A DNA stretch of 46,675 nt from positions 1 to 46,675 of the forward strand of contig NZ_QGGG01000025.1 in assembly GCF_003148475.1 (NCBI RefSeq). Reading direction: 5' to 3'. The translations under genes and the position numbers were made by a program. This DNA comes from Pseudaminobacter salicylatoxidans (GTDB taxonomy: Bacteria; Pseudomonadota; Alphaproteobacteria; Rhizobiales; Rhizobiaceae). Positions 1 through 7,714 of this stretch are shown in pieces. How positions within the stretch are numbered: the stretch's first letter is position 1; each line of letters begins with the position of its first letter. The notes below the pieces were generated by a model. The model was not told the origin of the DNA. It was given only the letters and a program-made list of their open reading frames with translations, and did not search any database.

Positions 1-1367
1 TCACCGGCTTCGAGGATCCAGTATTCGGGCGGCAGGACAAAGGTGTGCCGGCGGGCACGCTGCGCTTCTTCCAGCGCCGATTTCATCAGCCGCTGGACCT
101 GATCTGCATACGGCACGAAGTCGAACGAGACGTCCGCCATCAGGCGGCGATTGCCGTCCTTGGCTTCGAGATCGGCGCGATAGATCGGCGGCGCGACCTT
201 GACGTTCCACGCCTCGGCCGGGTTCGGATGCTTGCCAGCGATGCCGTTGATCGAATCCGCCAACCCGAAGAACGGCGTGAAACTCTGCTCTTCGGTCGAG
301 ATGATTTCACCATCGGTGAAGCTGGCCACCGGCAGGCCGGGAGCCCCGACGAACACCTTGTAGACGCCACCCGCTTCCGACATGCGGCCTTGGCACGACG
401 TCAGCAGCGCTTCGGAGGCATCACCCAGCGGTGCGGAAACCGCAATCTCGGCGCCACTGCGATAGGTCGCCACATTGGCGCCGCCCGACTTGATGACGGC
501 GCGGCACTTCTGGATTTGCGCCCGCCAATGGGCGGCAGGCAGGCGCGCGGTGGTGACGCCTTGCAACCCGTAAAGCCACTTGCCGCCATAGCTCAGGCCG
601 CGCCACAGATTGTAGAGCTGGACGGCCGGCAGGTGATCGCCATCGCCGCCCCACGTCGACGGATCGGACCAGCGATGCGTGCCGGAACCGCCCGCCGTGC
701 TGTCTTTCGTGACATCGTAAAGCTTGAGGCCGTAGACCTCGAACTTGAACTGCGGAAAGCCGGTGAACAGCTCCTCATTGATCTGCGTCGTCACCACCGC
801 ATAGGCGACGCCGTAACCAACGCGAGTGGACTGATAGGGGCGTTCGGCACTCGAAACAGTGTTGACGAGGAAGCTGTCCGCGGCGGTCTGGGTGCCGTCG
901 TAGAACTTCACCCACATGTGGTTGCCGCCGGGACCGGTCCAGTATTCCTTCACCGGATAGCCGCGGCTGCCGTAGCTGGTGTCGTTCCAGTCGATCGTGA
1001 CCTTTTCGCCGTTGACCCACAGACCGACGAGGCTGTTGATCGGCAGGTCGGAGAGCGCGATGACCTGCGTCAGATAAGCGTTCGGTGTCTTCTTCTCGCT
1101 GCCCCATGTGTTGGCGTAAACGAGAGAACCGGCCGTGGCCGTGTAGCCGAGCGGAAAAGCGCGCGGCACGTCGCCACCCGACTGCAGCTGGCCCTGAATG
1201 GCGAAGGACGGGCCTTCCGGCTTGCCGGCCAAAGCCTGTGCGGCAAGGTTCAGACCGATGCCCACGGCAGCCTTGAGCAGCAGCGAGCCGATACCGCCCG
1301 CCAGCATGGTCGATGACAACAGGCCGCCGATGCCAGCGACAGCGGCGCCAATAGCAGAAAAAATCAT
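1..1367 (-). CDS. Phage tail tip / host-specificity (J-like) protein, N-terminal part
   Basis: This minus-strand frame opens with ATG at 1367, 15 bp after the stop of the GNAT gene, and stays open to the window edge, so only the first 455 or so residues are visible. The N-terminus is a glycine- and alanine-rich hydrophobic stretch (residues about 3-50). It is followed by a region rich in aromatic and glycine residues that resembles the N-terminal part of tail-tip proteins of rhizobial siphophages (lambda J-like). Such proteins form the central tail fibre or baseplate hub and contact the host receptor. It is the last gene of the tail operon visible here. The family call rests on position and general composition. 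The C-terminal receptor-binding part is missing from view. Confidence 0.72.
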   Translation of the reverse strand, partial: MIFSAIGAAVAGIGGLLSSTMLAGGIGSLLLKAAVGIGLNLAAQALAGKPEGPSFAIQGQLQSGGDVPRAFPLGYTATAGSLVYANTWGSEKKTPNAYLTQVIALSDLPINSLVGLWVNGEKVTIDWNDTSYGSRGYPVKEYWTGPGGNHMWVKFYDGTQTAADSFLVNTVSSAERPYQSTRVGYGVAYAVVTTQINEELFTGFPQFKFEVYGLKLYDVTKDSTAGGSGTHRWSDPSTWGGDGDHLPAVQLYNLWRGLSYGGKWLYGLQGVTTARLPAAHWRAQIQKCRAVIKSGGANVATYRSGAEIAVSAPLGDASEALLTSCQGRMSEAGGVYKVFVGAPGLPVASFTDGEIISTEEQSFTPFFGLADSINGIAGKHPNPAEAWNVKVAPPIYRADLEAKDGNRRLMADVSFDFVPYADQVQRLMKSALEEAQRARRHTFVLPPEYWILEAG

Positions 1368-1382
1368 GTCGGAGTTCCGGCG

Positions 1383-1844
1383 CTAGAGCGCTTTCAGAAA
1401 ATTGGTTTCGGCCACGCGGTAGCCGCGCCGCAGGTAGAGCCGTGCAACGATCGGATCAGCCCCCATGCCGGCCATGCCCGCAAAGGCGCATCCACGTGTC
1501 TTGGCCCAGACCTCATAGGCATCGAGCATCTGCACCGCCGCCTTGCCGCGATGGGCGGGATCGATCCACCACAGCGTTTCCTGTGCGAACCAGACCGGGC
1601 CGAACATGTGCTCGAATGCCTTGGCCATCAGCACGCCCTGCGGCCGGTCATCCGGCGCATAGACCAGGCAGAGGCTGTTCGGATCGGCGCGATGTTCTTT
1701 GAACATGCGCTCCGCGTAGGCGGCAACGAACGGGAAGGTGAAGCCGGTCGGGCCAGTCATATCGTCAAAGCCTGCACCAGCGCGCGAATCCTTCAGCAAC
1801 CGAACGACGCGCAACCGGTCGCGCTCGACCGCCTCCCTGATCAT
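1383..1844 (-). CDS. GNAT-family N-acetyltransferase-like phage protein
   Basis: A 153-residue protein with the pattern of a GNAT acetyltransferase. There is an N-terminal strand-helix (residues 1-35), a central strand pair ending in a WWIDP turn (about 90-97), an acetyl-CoA-binding-like stretch HRGKAAVQML (about 99-108), and a C-terminal YLRRGYR segment typical of motif B. The acceptor cannot be read from sequence. Its start overlaps the preceding tail gene by 4 bp (ATGA), so it is translated as part of the tail operon. An acetyltransferase between distal-tail genes is unusual; it could modify a phage or host protein, or serve structurally. The fold is inferred from motifs; the function is unknown. 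Confidence 0.65.
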   Translation of the reverse strand: MIREAVERDRLRVVRLLKDSRAGAGFDDMTGPTGFTFPFVAAYAERMFKEHRADPNSLCLVYAPDDRPQGVLMAKAFEHMFGPVWFAQETLWWIDPAHRGKAAVQMLDAYEVWAKTRGCAFAGMAGMGADPIVARLYLRRGYRVAETNFLKAL

Positions 1845-2560
1845 CGTGAGCCGCCGCCCTCATAGGAAGCGCCACCGCTATCCCGGCCGGACGGCTTGGC
1901 GACGACGCCACCGGACGATGCGCGCTTGGTCGGTATCTTGCCGCTGGCCTTGCCCCAGAACAGTTCTTGTTCGCCAACCACAGCGACGTCCTGAAAGAAA
2001 TTGTCGGTTGGGTTGCGAAGCTTCTGGCTTTCGTGGCTACGGGTGTCGGGGTTGGAGCGGGTGATTTCCTGTGTGTGCGAAATCGCCGTCATCTCGACGC
2101 CGCCGTCTTCGCCCTCGGCCGGCGTCTTGATCTCGATCTGATCGATGAATCCGACGAAGCGGCAAACGGCCGGTGCCACGAGCTGGCGGGTGTCCGGATC
2201 GAACAGGCCGCGATAGACCTCGACGCGCGCCTGCTTGCAGTCGTAGAGCCGCACCGCCTGCTCGACCAGATCATCGATCTGGGACAGCTTGATCCTGATC
2301 GACTGCACGGTGAGATTGGCCACCAGTGGAATGTCACTGATCTCGATGAGCGTACCGGACCCGTACCAGTCGTAGGTGCTGGTCAGGCCGGTGTCAGGGT
2401 TCACCACAGATGCGGCCACGTTGCCGACATCCGACCAGAAGCCGACGACCTGCGGGGCGCCGGTGGCGCGATCACGCGCGACGATGCGCAGGAAGTCACG
2501 CGCGACCAGCGCACGCGCCTGCAACGCCGCGAAGTTCGGGGCGGAAAGATTGCGGGGCAT
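1841..2560 (-). CDS. Phage tail protein, distal tail/hub region
   Basis: A 239-residue protein located between a distal-tail-like gene and the tail-tip gene. The N-terminal 175 residues are predicted mainly beta, with a short motif (VYRGLFDPDTR) and an FIDQIEI stretch that resemble the hub-type tail proteins in the corresponding position of other alphaproteobacterial siphophages. The last 40 residues are low in complexity, rich in glycine, serine and lysine, and probably flexible. No enzymatic motif is visible. The next gene starts within its stop codon. The structural role is inferred from gene order, not from a recognised domain. Confidence 0.6.
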   Translation of the reverse strand: MPRNLSAPNFAALQARALVARDFLRIVARDRATGAPQVVGFWSDVGNVAASVVNPDTGLTSTYDWYGSGTLIEISDIPLVANLTVQSIRIKLSQIDDLVEQAVRLYDCKQARVEVYRGLFDPDTRQLVAPAVCRFVGFIDQIEIKTPAEGEDGGVEMTAISHTQEITRSNPDTRSHESQKLRNPTDNFFQDVAVVGEQELFWGKASGKIPTKRASSGGVVAKPSGRDSGGASYEGGGSR

Positions 2561-2657
2561 GTCTACACCAAATAGCTGTGAAAACAGGGTTTTCCGGTTT
2601 TGGCCGGGTCCGGGATGGCTCTAGCTTGGCGTGGGGGCACGATGGATTCGAATAGCA

Positions 2658-2861
2658 ATGGATTGCATTTTCCCCCACGAGGTCGAAGCGCTCGAAATGC
2701 TGGCAGGTCTCAGGCCACGGACCTCGGACGCGTGGATCAAGCTTTGCCTGGAAAACCTGAGCCGCGAGGGCCTTTGCACCGAGGGGCCGAACTATCGGCT
2801 GACGCAGGCCGGCAAAGCCTACCTCACGCTGGTCATCGGCTCTCTACAGCCTGAAAGCTGA
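2658..2861 (+). CDS. Small winged-helix-like protein, moron candidate
   Basis: A 67-residue protein encoded opposite to the tail operon. The sequence looks like a minimal winged helix: a helix around residues 5-15 (EVEALEMLAGL), a second at 21-33 (AWIKLCLENLSREG), then a short wing ending in LTQAGKAYL. A longer GTG start at 2631 exists, but the ATG at 2658 begins the well-formed domain. No strong ribosome-binding site precedes either. Its 3' end overlaps the end of the convergent tail gene by 29 bp. Antisense placement within late genes suggests a moron expressed from its own promoter, possibly in the lysogen. Whether it is expressed is not shown. Confidence 0.5.
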   Translation: MDCIFPHEVEALEMLAGLRPRTSDAWIKLCLENLSREGLCTEGPNYRLTQAGKAYLTLVIGSLQPES

Positions 2862-3462
2862 CGCTGCCGCGCCCGGTCTGGAGGTCAGCGGTGCTGCTGA
2901 CACTACCCGAAACGACGGTCATCAGGCAGAACGGCCGGACAACGGTAACAGGATCGTTCACGGCCGTTTCCGGCCATAGCGGAGGCCTGATCTCGAATGC
3001 CCCCGTGACACCGGTTCCACCGGCTGTAGCAGCCTCCTGAATGCGGTGGAGGTTGCGCGTGCCGATCTGAAGCATGTCGCCAACGCGCCACTGAAAGCCA
3101 GCCGGCAGGCCCTTGGCGGTGATCGATTTGCGGCTGGCGTTTATGGTGTTGATGGCCGCAGCACTGACTGTCCCCATGCCCGTGCCGTTGGGGTAGGCCA
3201 TCGGATAGCAACGGCTCAACGATCGGGCACGGAACTGCTGCAATCCGTTTTCCATGGCGTCCAGCCGCGCCCGCCACTCGTCGAGTTCATTCGGTCGCAT
3301 TGAGAGCGACTGGAACGTGGCCCGCCACAGAGGCGAACCGAAATCCTTCACGCGCGTGACGCCATTCGCCTGCCGCGACTGCTCCTGCCGCCATAGCAGG
3401 TCGAACTCGGTGGACCAGCCGGGGAAGCCGGCCAGTAGGTCGAGGGGATAGGAGATGGCCAT
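2833..3462 (-). CDS. Phage distal tail-like protein
   Basis: A 209-residue protein that starts within the stop codon of the preceding small gene. It contains a WRATFQSLSMRPNEL segment and a central glycine/threonine-rich beta region (residues 90-165) ending in LWPETAVNDPVTVV. This arrangement is common in Dit-like or baseplate adaptor proteins that follow the tape measure gene in alphaproteobacterial siphophages. No catalytic motif is visible. The role is inferred from position between tape measure and hub genes. The C-terminus is overlapped by the convergent small gene. Confidence 0.55.
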   Translation of the reverse strand: MAISYPLDLLAGFPGWSTEFDLLWRQEQSRQANGVTRVKDFGSPLWRATFQSLSMRPNELDEWRARLDAMENGLQQFRARSLSRCYPMAYPNGTGMGTVSAAAINTINASRKSITAKGLPAGFQWRVGDMLQIGTRNLHRIQEAATAGGTGVTGAFEIRPPLWPETAVNDPVTVVRPFCLMTVVSGSVSSTADLQTGRGSVSFQAVESR

Positions 3463-3764
3463 TAGAGTTTACGGCGCTCAGCGTCTCGGGTGATTTCCAG
3501 CACGCGCGCCGGCAACTGCTTTTCCAGCGACATCAGAGCGCGGGCAGTTGCGCCGCTGTCGCTCTCAAGCACATCAATACGGGCGGAAAGCACATCGCAA
3601 TTGCACCTGATCGAAGGCTTGTAATGTGAAAGAAGATCGATGACAGCCTGAACCGAACCGATGGGATTTCCATCCACCACAATCAGTGGATTGCCGTCTT
3701 CATCCTTATGGCGCCCGACGAAGAACTCGCAATGCTCGTAGTCCGCTTTCTTGAATTCAGCCAT
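3462..3764 (-). CDS. Hypothetical phage protein, tail region
   Basis: A 100-residue protein of unknown function. The ATG at 3764 is preceded by an excellent Shine-Dalgarno sequence (AAAGGAGGAG, 5 bp spacing), which decides the start over longer upstream alternatives. The N-terminal half (FFVGRHKDEDGNPLIVVDGNPIG) looks like a small beta domain. The second half is helical and may form a coiled coil (residues 55-100). It contains two cysteines in RCNCD near residue 52. It lies between the tape measure and distal-tail genes and overlaps the next gene at its stop. Confidence 0.6.
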   Translation of the reverse strand: MAEFKKADYEHCEFFVGRHKDEDGNPLIVVDGNPIGSVQAVIDLLSHYKPSIRCNCDVLSARIDVLESDSGATARALMSLEKQLPARVLEITRDAERRKL

Positions 3765-3822
3765 GTGGACTCCTCCTTTTGGGTGTGTTTGGATGCCCCT
3801 CGCAAAACTCTGGGAGGGGAAA

Positions 3823-4005
3823 ATGAGCGAAAAACAGCGCGTCGAACCGTGGCAAGAAATTAGAATTCGCCGAACGGATTCAGGGTGGGATTTTGTCCGC
3901 TTTGATGGACGCAACGGCGGTAGCGGGATCTACGGCACGCTATCGATGAAAGCCGCCACGTTCGATGAGGCAGTAGCCAAGGTCAAAGAACACTTTGACG
4001 TCTAG
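3823..4005 (+). CDS. Small hypothetical protein, antisense in tail operon (moron candidate)
   Basis: A 60-residue protein read opposite to the tail genes. The ATG at 3823 follows a strong ribosome-binding site (GGGAGGGG, 3-5 bp away), which makes it more convincing than longer starts upstream. The protein reads as a beta-beta-beta-helix mini-domain: EIRIRRTDSGWDFVRF, then GSGIYGTL, then a helix (DEAVAKVKEHF). No family is recognised. It is divergent from the gene at 3462-3764 with only 58 bp between the start codons, nearly filled by the two ribosome-binding sites, so its promoter must overlap coding sequence or lie in that short gap. Confidence 0.6.
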   Translation: MSEKQRVEPWQEIRIRRTDSGWDFVRFDGRNGGSGIYGTLSMKAATFDEAVAKVKEHFDV

Positions 4006-4080
4006 TTACTTCACAGCTTGTTAACCAGCAGGCCGCAATGTCGACCCGCGTTGTGTATTGAGTACGTGTCTCAGGCAACA

Positions 4081-4116
4081 CGCTGACGGGCGGCATCACC
4101 CCGCCGCTCGTCAGCG
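4081..4116. terminator. Strong hairpin between tape measure gene and antisense gene
   Basis: An imperfect inverted repeat with about 14 base pairs (arms CGCTGACGGGCGG and CCGCCGCTCGTCAGCG, short loop) lies directly after the tape measure stop on the minus strand and 75 bp after the plus-strand small gene. No T-run follows on either strand, so it is not a canonical intrinsic terminator. It may separate the two convergent transcripts or stabilise a 3' end. Confidence 0.4.
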
Positions 4117-4118
4117 AC

Positions 4119-6851
4119 CTAAATCCCCGGCACACGCCGGCTTCGCGCGTTGCGGATCGTGCTGATCACGTTCGCCTCGAACTCACGCTTCTGCTTTTCC
4201 ATTACTTGCGCCAGCCGCTCGACCGCCGCGACGTCAGCGCCGCGGGCATCAATGACAGGGGCGAAGGTGATAGACGGCCCAGCCTGACTGGCGGGCGCCT
4301 GAAGGCGCGGCATCTGCGGGACTTGGGGAATGATCGTCCCTGACCGGTTCGGTACGAACAGTTCAGGCCGCTTCTCCCCGACGATATACGGCTGGCCAGC
4401 ACGAACTGGGCCGCCGTTGGCGCGGAAGATGTCCTCTGCCCAAGGTATGCCGCCACCTGAGCCGCCACCACCCCCGCCGAACAGGCCAAGCAGGCCGGAC
4501 AGGAAACCACCACCGCCACCCATGTTCTGGATCTTGAAAAGATTGTTCAACACGTCATCGATGAGCGCATTGCCAATCTTTTTCAGCGTGCTGGCCAGCA
4601 TGTCCCCGGCGGACTTCCCCTCGATGAGGCCATCAATCAGATCGCGGGTAACGTCCTTTGCGGCGCCAAGTGCTTCCTCTGCCCGCTGCCGTATTTCGTC
4701 CTGGCTTTCTGCGAGCTTGGCCGCCTCAACCGTGGCGAAGGCATATGTGTCGGCAAGGACGCTGATCTCCTGTTCAAGGGCCGGCGTAACTTCTATGCCA
4801 GCCCTCTTGGCTGCCGTTAGAAGTTCCTGCTGGATGCGGGCCTTCTCCAGCGCGTAACCGTAGTCATTGACCAGTGGATCGAGGCCGGCCAGCACGGCGT
4901 TTTCAGCCTGCATCGCCGCCACGGATTCGTTGATACGCTTGGTCAGGCGCTCGTAGTCGTTGTCACGCTCTTGCTTCGGTTTCTTGCCTTCGGCGGAACG
5001 AGCGGCGCTGCCAGCAAGGTTGGCCTGAGCAATGCGCTTGATCTGATCCTCCGTGACACGGATGCCATCGTCGGCTGCCTGCTTCTTGACGCGAGCTATC
5101 TCGTTTTCGAGGGCAAGCTGGTCTTTGCCGAGTTTCGCGCGGCGGGTTTGCTCAACTTCCCAGAGGCGAGATTCCTCCTTACGCGCATCCAGTGCGCGAC
5201 GAGCGTTTCCAGCGCCGCCGCGCGAATTTGGGCCACGACCACTAACCATCCCACCATTGACTACAGCCATCTCGGCAGCAGCCTCTCGCGCGCCTTGAGC
5301 GACAAGTGCCAATCTGTCCAACAAAGGCGCGAGTTGATCGGCAAGTTTCTGGAAGTTCGGGTTGGAGTTTGCGAGCGCAAAAAGTTCTTGCTTCGCGGCT
5401 TCGGCGCCATCGCCGTTTTCTTTAAGGCTGTCTCGGACGCGCCGAAGATCATCAAGCTGATCTTGTGACGCCATAGGCTGACGCGAGAGGTTTCCGGCCT
5501 CGTCACGAACGAGTTTCAGGGCAGGTGCGGTTTCGATCGCGCCATCCAAAAGACGCATGACCGCATCGTGGGCATCGTCAAACTGACTTTGAGCAGCCGT
5601 GTTCTCGTGGCCGAGCGCGTTCTTCAGCGCCTCGTTATAGCGCTCACCAGCCGCTTCGACCTTTTCAGCTGAGCCTTCAGCACGCTTGCTGATTTCGTCC
5701 AAGCGATCAGCAAAACGTTGTGCCCCCTCGCTCGCGTCGGCAGTCGCACTGCTGTACAAGATCAGTGACGACACAACCGCGCCGCCAATAATCATCCCAA
5801 CCGGCCCAGCTGCAGCGGCAAGGCCGCTGAACCCCATGCTAAGCCGCGTCATCGCTCCCGCTGCAGCCATTGCGCGGGTGAAGTCGTAAAGAGCTTTACC
5901 GGACAGCCCAAGCTTGGCGATCATGCCGCTAATCGAGCGCCCAATAAGCGCCCCGGCAATCACCGCCGCGAATTGCAAAACTCTGTCGGCTGTCTTGTCG
6001 AAGTTGTCCGCCATGATGACCAGCGCTTCGGAAATCTTGGCAGAGACGCCGGTCGCGTGGTCGGCGTTTCCGACATATTCCAGCAGCGCATTCTGCAAAA
6101 GCTGGATACCATCCGAGATCGTGGCAGGCATGGCTTCGGCTTCGGCGCGCAGCTTTTCCATCTGCTTCGAAAGAGAGGCGACAATGTCGCGACCGGTAAT
6201 CTTACCCTGCTGGCCAAGTGCGCGCAGCTGGTTGACGCCAACGCCAAGCCCCTCTGCCAATGCCTCCGCTAGCCTGCCGCCCTGCTCTATGACGGTGTTA
6301 AGATTGTCTCCCTTGAGCGCCCCGCCTGCCATTGCCTTCGACAGCGCGTTCATGACCGCTTCGGCGCGCTGCCCTTTCGCGCCAGAGATCACCAACGCGT
6401 TGTTGACCGATTCCGTGTAGTCGAGCGTCTGGTCCGTGCTGTATCCAAGCTCGCGCATAGCCGTTGCGTTAAGCAAGTAGCCTTCCGCCGTTTGTTCAAG
6501 GCTGGAGTACGTGCGGCGGGCCACCTCGCTAAGGCGACCCATAACCTCCTGCCCCTTCTCCATGGAGCCGGCGGCGAGTTTCACGCGGGAATTGAGGTCC
6601 GTCCATGTGTCCGTCAGCTTGACCAGTTCGCCGGCACCAAGCGCTGCGGTGATACCGCCAATGAGGTTCTTGAATGAGCCAGTTCCGATGCCGCTGAGGC
6701 GTGCATCGATTTTCTTTGCCATCTGGTCGAACTGCTTTTCCACCTTACGCGTGGTCGCGCTGGTGTCGCCCTCAAGCTTTTTGAGGACGCGCAGCATTTG
6801 GCGGTTGTCTGCACTTATGCTTAAAACAAGCTGCTCAAGATCAGTCGCCAT
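4119..6851 (-). CDS. Phage tail tape measure protein
   Basis: A 910-residue protein, the longest of the prophage, just after the tail chaperone genes where the tape measure gene is expected. The N-terminus (LEQLVLSISADNRQMLRVLKKLEG) matches tape measure proteins. Residues about 55-240 carry the conserved region with ALGAGELVKLTDTW, SGAKGQRAEAVMNALSKAMAGG and a Q-rich loop. Hydrophobic segments around 290-370 (GALIGRSISGMIAKLGLSGK; VGMIIGGAVVSSLILYSS) could insert into membrane during DNA ejection. Long helical stretches rich in alanine, glutamate and lysine follow (380-750), then a glycine-rich C-terminus with a GGGGGFLSGLLGLFGGGGG segment. The protein sets tail length and helps DNA passage. 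Confidence 0.93.
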   Translation of the reverse strand: MATDLEQLVLSISADNRQMLRVLKKLEGDTSATTRKVEKQFDQMAKKIDARLSGIGTGSFKNLIGGITAALGAGELVKLTDTWTDLNSRVKLAAGSMEKGQEVMGRLSEVARRTYSSLEQTAEGYLLNATAMRELGYSTDQTLDYTESVNNALVISGAKGQRAEAVMNALSKAMAGGALKGDNLNTVIEQGGRLAEALAEGLGVGVNQLRALGQQGKITGRDIVASLSKQMEKLRAEAEAMPATISDGIQLLQNALLEYVGNADHATGVSAKISEALVIMADNFDKTADRVLQFAAVIAGALIGRSISGMIAKLGLSGKALYDFTRAMAAAGAMTRLSMGFSGLAAAAGPVGMIIGGAVVSSLILYSSATADASEGAQRFADRLDEISKRAEGSAEKVEAAGERYNEALKNALGHENTAAQSQFDDAHDAVMRLLDGAIETAPALKLVRDEAGNLSRQPMASQDQLDDLRRVRDSLKENGDGAEAAKQELFALANSNPNFQKLADQLAPLLDRLALVAQGAREAAAEMAVVNGGMVSGRGPNSRGGAGNARRALDARKEESRLWEVEQTRRAKLGKDQLALENEIARVKKQAADDGIRVTEDQIKRIAQANLAGSAARSAEGKKPKQERDNDYERLTKRINESVAAMQAENAVLAGLDPLVNDYGYALEKARIQQELLTAAKRAGIEVTPALEQEISVLADTYAFATVEAAKLAESQDEIRQRAEEALGAAKDVTRDLIDGLIEGKSAGDMLASTLKKIGNALIDDVLNNLFKIQNMGGGGGFLSGLLGLFGGGGGGSGGGIPWAEDIFRANGGPVRAGQPYIVGEKRPELFVPNRSGTIIPQVPQMPRLQAPASQAGPSITFAPVIDARGADVAAVERLAQVMEKQKREFEANVISTIRNARSRRVPGI

Positions 6852-6863
6852 GAGGTGCTCCAG

Positions 6864-7166
6864 ATGAAAGCATTGGTCGCTGCCGCCTGCATCGCCGTCT
6901 TAGCCTTCGTCGGCTATTATTTTTTGGGGGAGTATTCAGATTATTCCGCCCGGCAGGCCAGCGCATCAGCGGCGGCTGCCAAAATGGAGGATGCTCGGGA
7001 GGAAATATTCAAACTTGCCGAGGCTGACCCCCACGAACCAAAAGTGGCTGCGTCATGGTGCAGACTTACAGCAATGCGCCTGAACGGCGGCAATCTTGAT
7101 GGAAACAATCAGGCCGCCCGCATCGTTGCGAACTGCAAGATGCTGGGGCTTATTCCTCTCGAATAG
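6864..7166 (+). CDS. Membrane-anchored small protein, antisense moron candidate
   Basis: A 100-residue protein encoded on the plus strand in the gap between the tail chaperone stop (7170) and the tape measure start (6851). The ATG at 6864 has GAGG eight bases upstream; a GTG at 6855 is less likely. The N-terminus is a clear membrane anchor or uncleaved signal (residues 3-23, ALVAAACIAVLAFVGYYFLG). A charged, probably helical domain follows, with two cysteines (near residues 66 and 92) that could form a disulphide outside the cytoplasm. No family is recognised. Such position and topology fit a lysogenic-conversion or superinfection-exclusion protein, but that is inference. Confidence 0.6.
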   Translation: MKALVAAACIAVLAFVGYYFLGEYSDYSARQASASAAAAKMEDAREEIFKLAEADPHEPKVAASWCRLTAMRLNGGNLDGNNQAARIVANCKMLGLIPLE

Positions 7167-7169
7167 CCT

Positions 7170-7714
7170 TCACCCATACCGCTCCAGCAGCTTTGCCATT
7201 TCGTTTTCGCTCGGCGCTTCGATCTCCTTCGGATCGCGATGCATTTCGTTGAACGCATCCACGGCGTCGAAAAACTCCGAGAGGGTGGCGGACCAGAACT
7301 CCGGTGGCCGCCAGCCCATGGGGCCGATTGCTGATTTCAGCCAGTCGCGGAACGGGAAGGGCTTGTCTTCGTCGCCGTCTTGCCTTCCCCGACGGCGTCG
7401 GCTTTTCCCTCGTCTTCACCGACATGATGCATGAGCGCTGCGGTGAACGCCTGCTTGCAGGCAGCGAAGTCAGTCAGACGCAATTCCTGCGCAGCCTGGG
7501 CAGCATCGCCCTTCACGGTAAGATGCTGGATCGCCGCCATAGTGGCCGCCACCTCGGCACCAAGCAGGCGCTGATATAGGTCGATGAACGACTTGCAATC
7601 CAGCGCGGTGGAAAGCGCTGCAAGCCGGCCCATCTCGCAGGCGATCACGAGATCGACGCCGCCCACGCGCAGGGCAACCTCGCCCCGCGCGCCATTGACA
7701 GGATGGCTGCTCAT
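7170..7714 (-). CDS. Tail assembly chaperone G-T fusion made by -1 frameshift
   Basis: Reading starts at ATG 7714, continues 104 codons in the frame of the shorter chaperone, then slips back one base at the heptamer G GGA AAA (7409-7403) and runs to the stop at 7172-7170, giving about 181 residues. The -1 part carries the domain PFPFRDWLKSAIGPMGWRPP followed by EFWSATLSEFFDAV. This resembles the rcc01693-type tail assembly chaperone of gene transfer agents and alphaproteobacterial phages. The -1 frame has no ATG, GTG or TTG between its upstream stop and the conserved domain, so separate initiation is unlikely. Such fusion proteins bind the tape measure during tail assembly, as lambda gpGT does. 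Confidence 0.72.
7337..7714 (-). CDS. Tail assembly chaperone (G-like; gene-transfer-agent-type)
   Basis: A 125-residue protein starting at ATG 7714, which overlaps the stop of the tail tube gene (ATGA). It has a small beta-rich N-terminus (RGEVALRVGGVDLVIACEMGR), a short helix and an alanine-rich helical middle that resemble the GTA-family protein found just after the major tail protein in alphaproteobacterial phages. It is the unshifted product of the frameshift pair. Its C-terminal 21 residues (after the slippery site) are hydrophilic and low complexity, as expected for sequence constrained by a second reading frame. In lambda-like phages this form is made in excess over the fusion. Confidence 0.75.
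   Translation of the reverse strand: MSSHPVNGARGEVALRVGGVDLVIACEMGRLAALSTALDCKSFIDLYQRLLGAEVAATMAAIQHLTVKGDAAQAAQELRLTDFAACKQAFTAALMHHVGEDEGKADAVGEGKTATKTSPSRSATG
7374..7409 (-). promoter_or_regulatory. Programmed -1 frameshift signal (slippery heptamer and stem)
   Basis: On the minus strand the heptamer GGGAAAA occupies 7409-7403 in the phase X XXY YYZ (codons GAG|GGA|AAA). After a 6-base spacer, GCCGTC (7396-7391) can pair with GACGGC (7379-7374) across an 11-base loop, a suitable stimulatory stem. An alternative five-pair stem (CCGAC/GTCGG) overlaps it. Phase, spacing and the missing start codon in the downstream frame together support programmed frameshifting, as in lambda G/T. Confidence 0.72.

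Noticed and set aside
45..1316. Long plus-strand open frame (423 codons)
   Set aside because: It lies opposite the tail-tip gene, has no ribosome-binding site and its translation has the Arg/His-rich composition of a GC-rich antisense shadow.
7150..7425. 91-residue minus-strand frame over the tail chaperones
   Set aside because: It is in the third phase, very Arg-rich, and overlaps two frames with family resemblance that explain the DNA.
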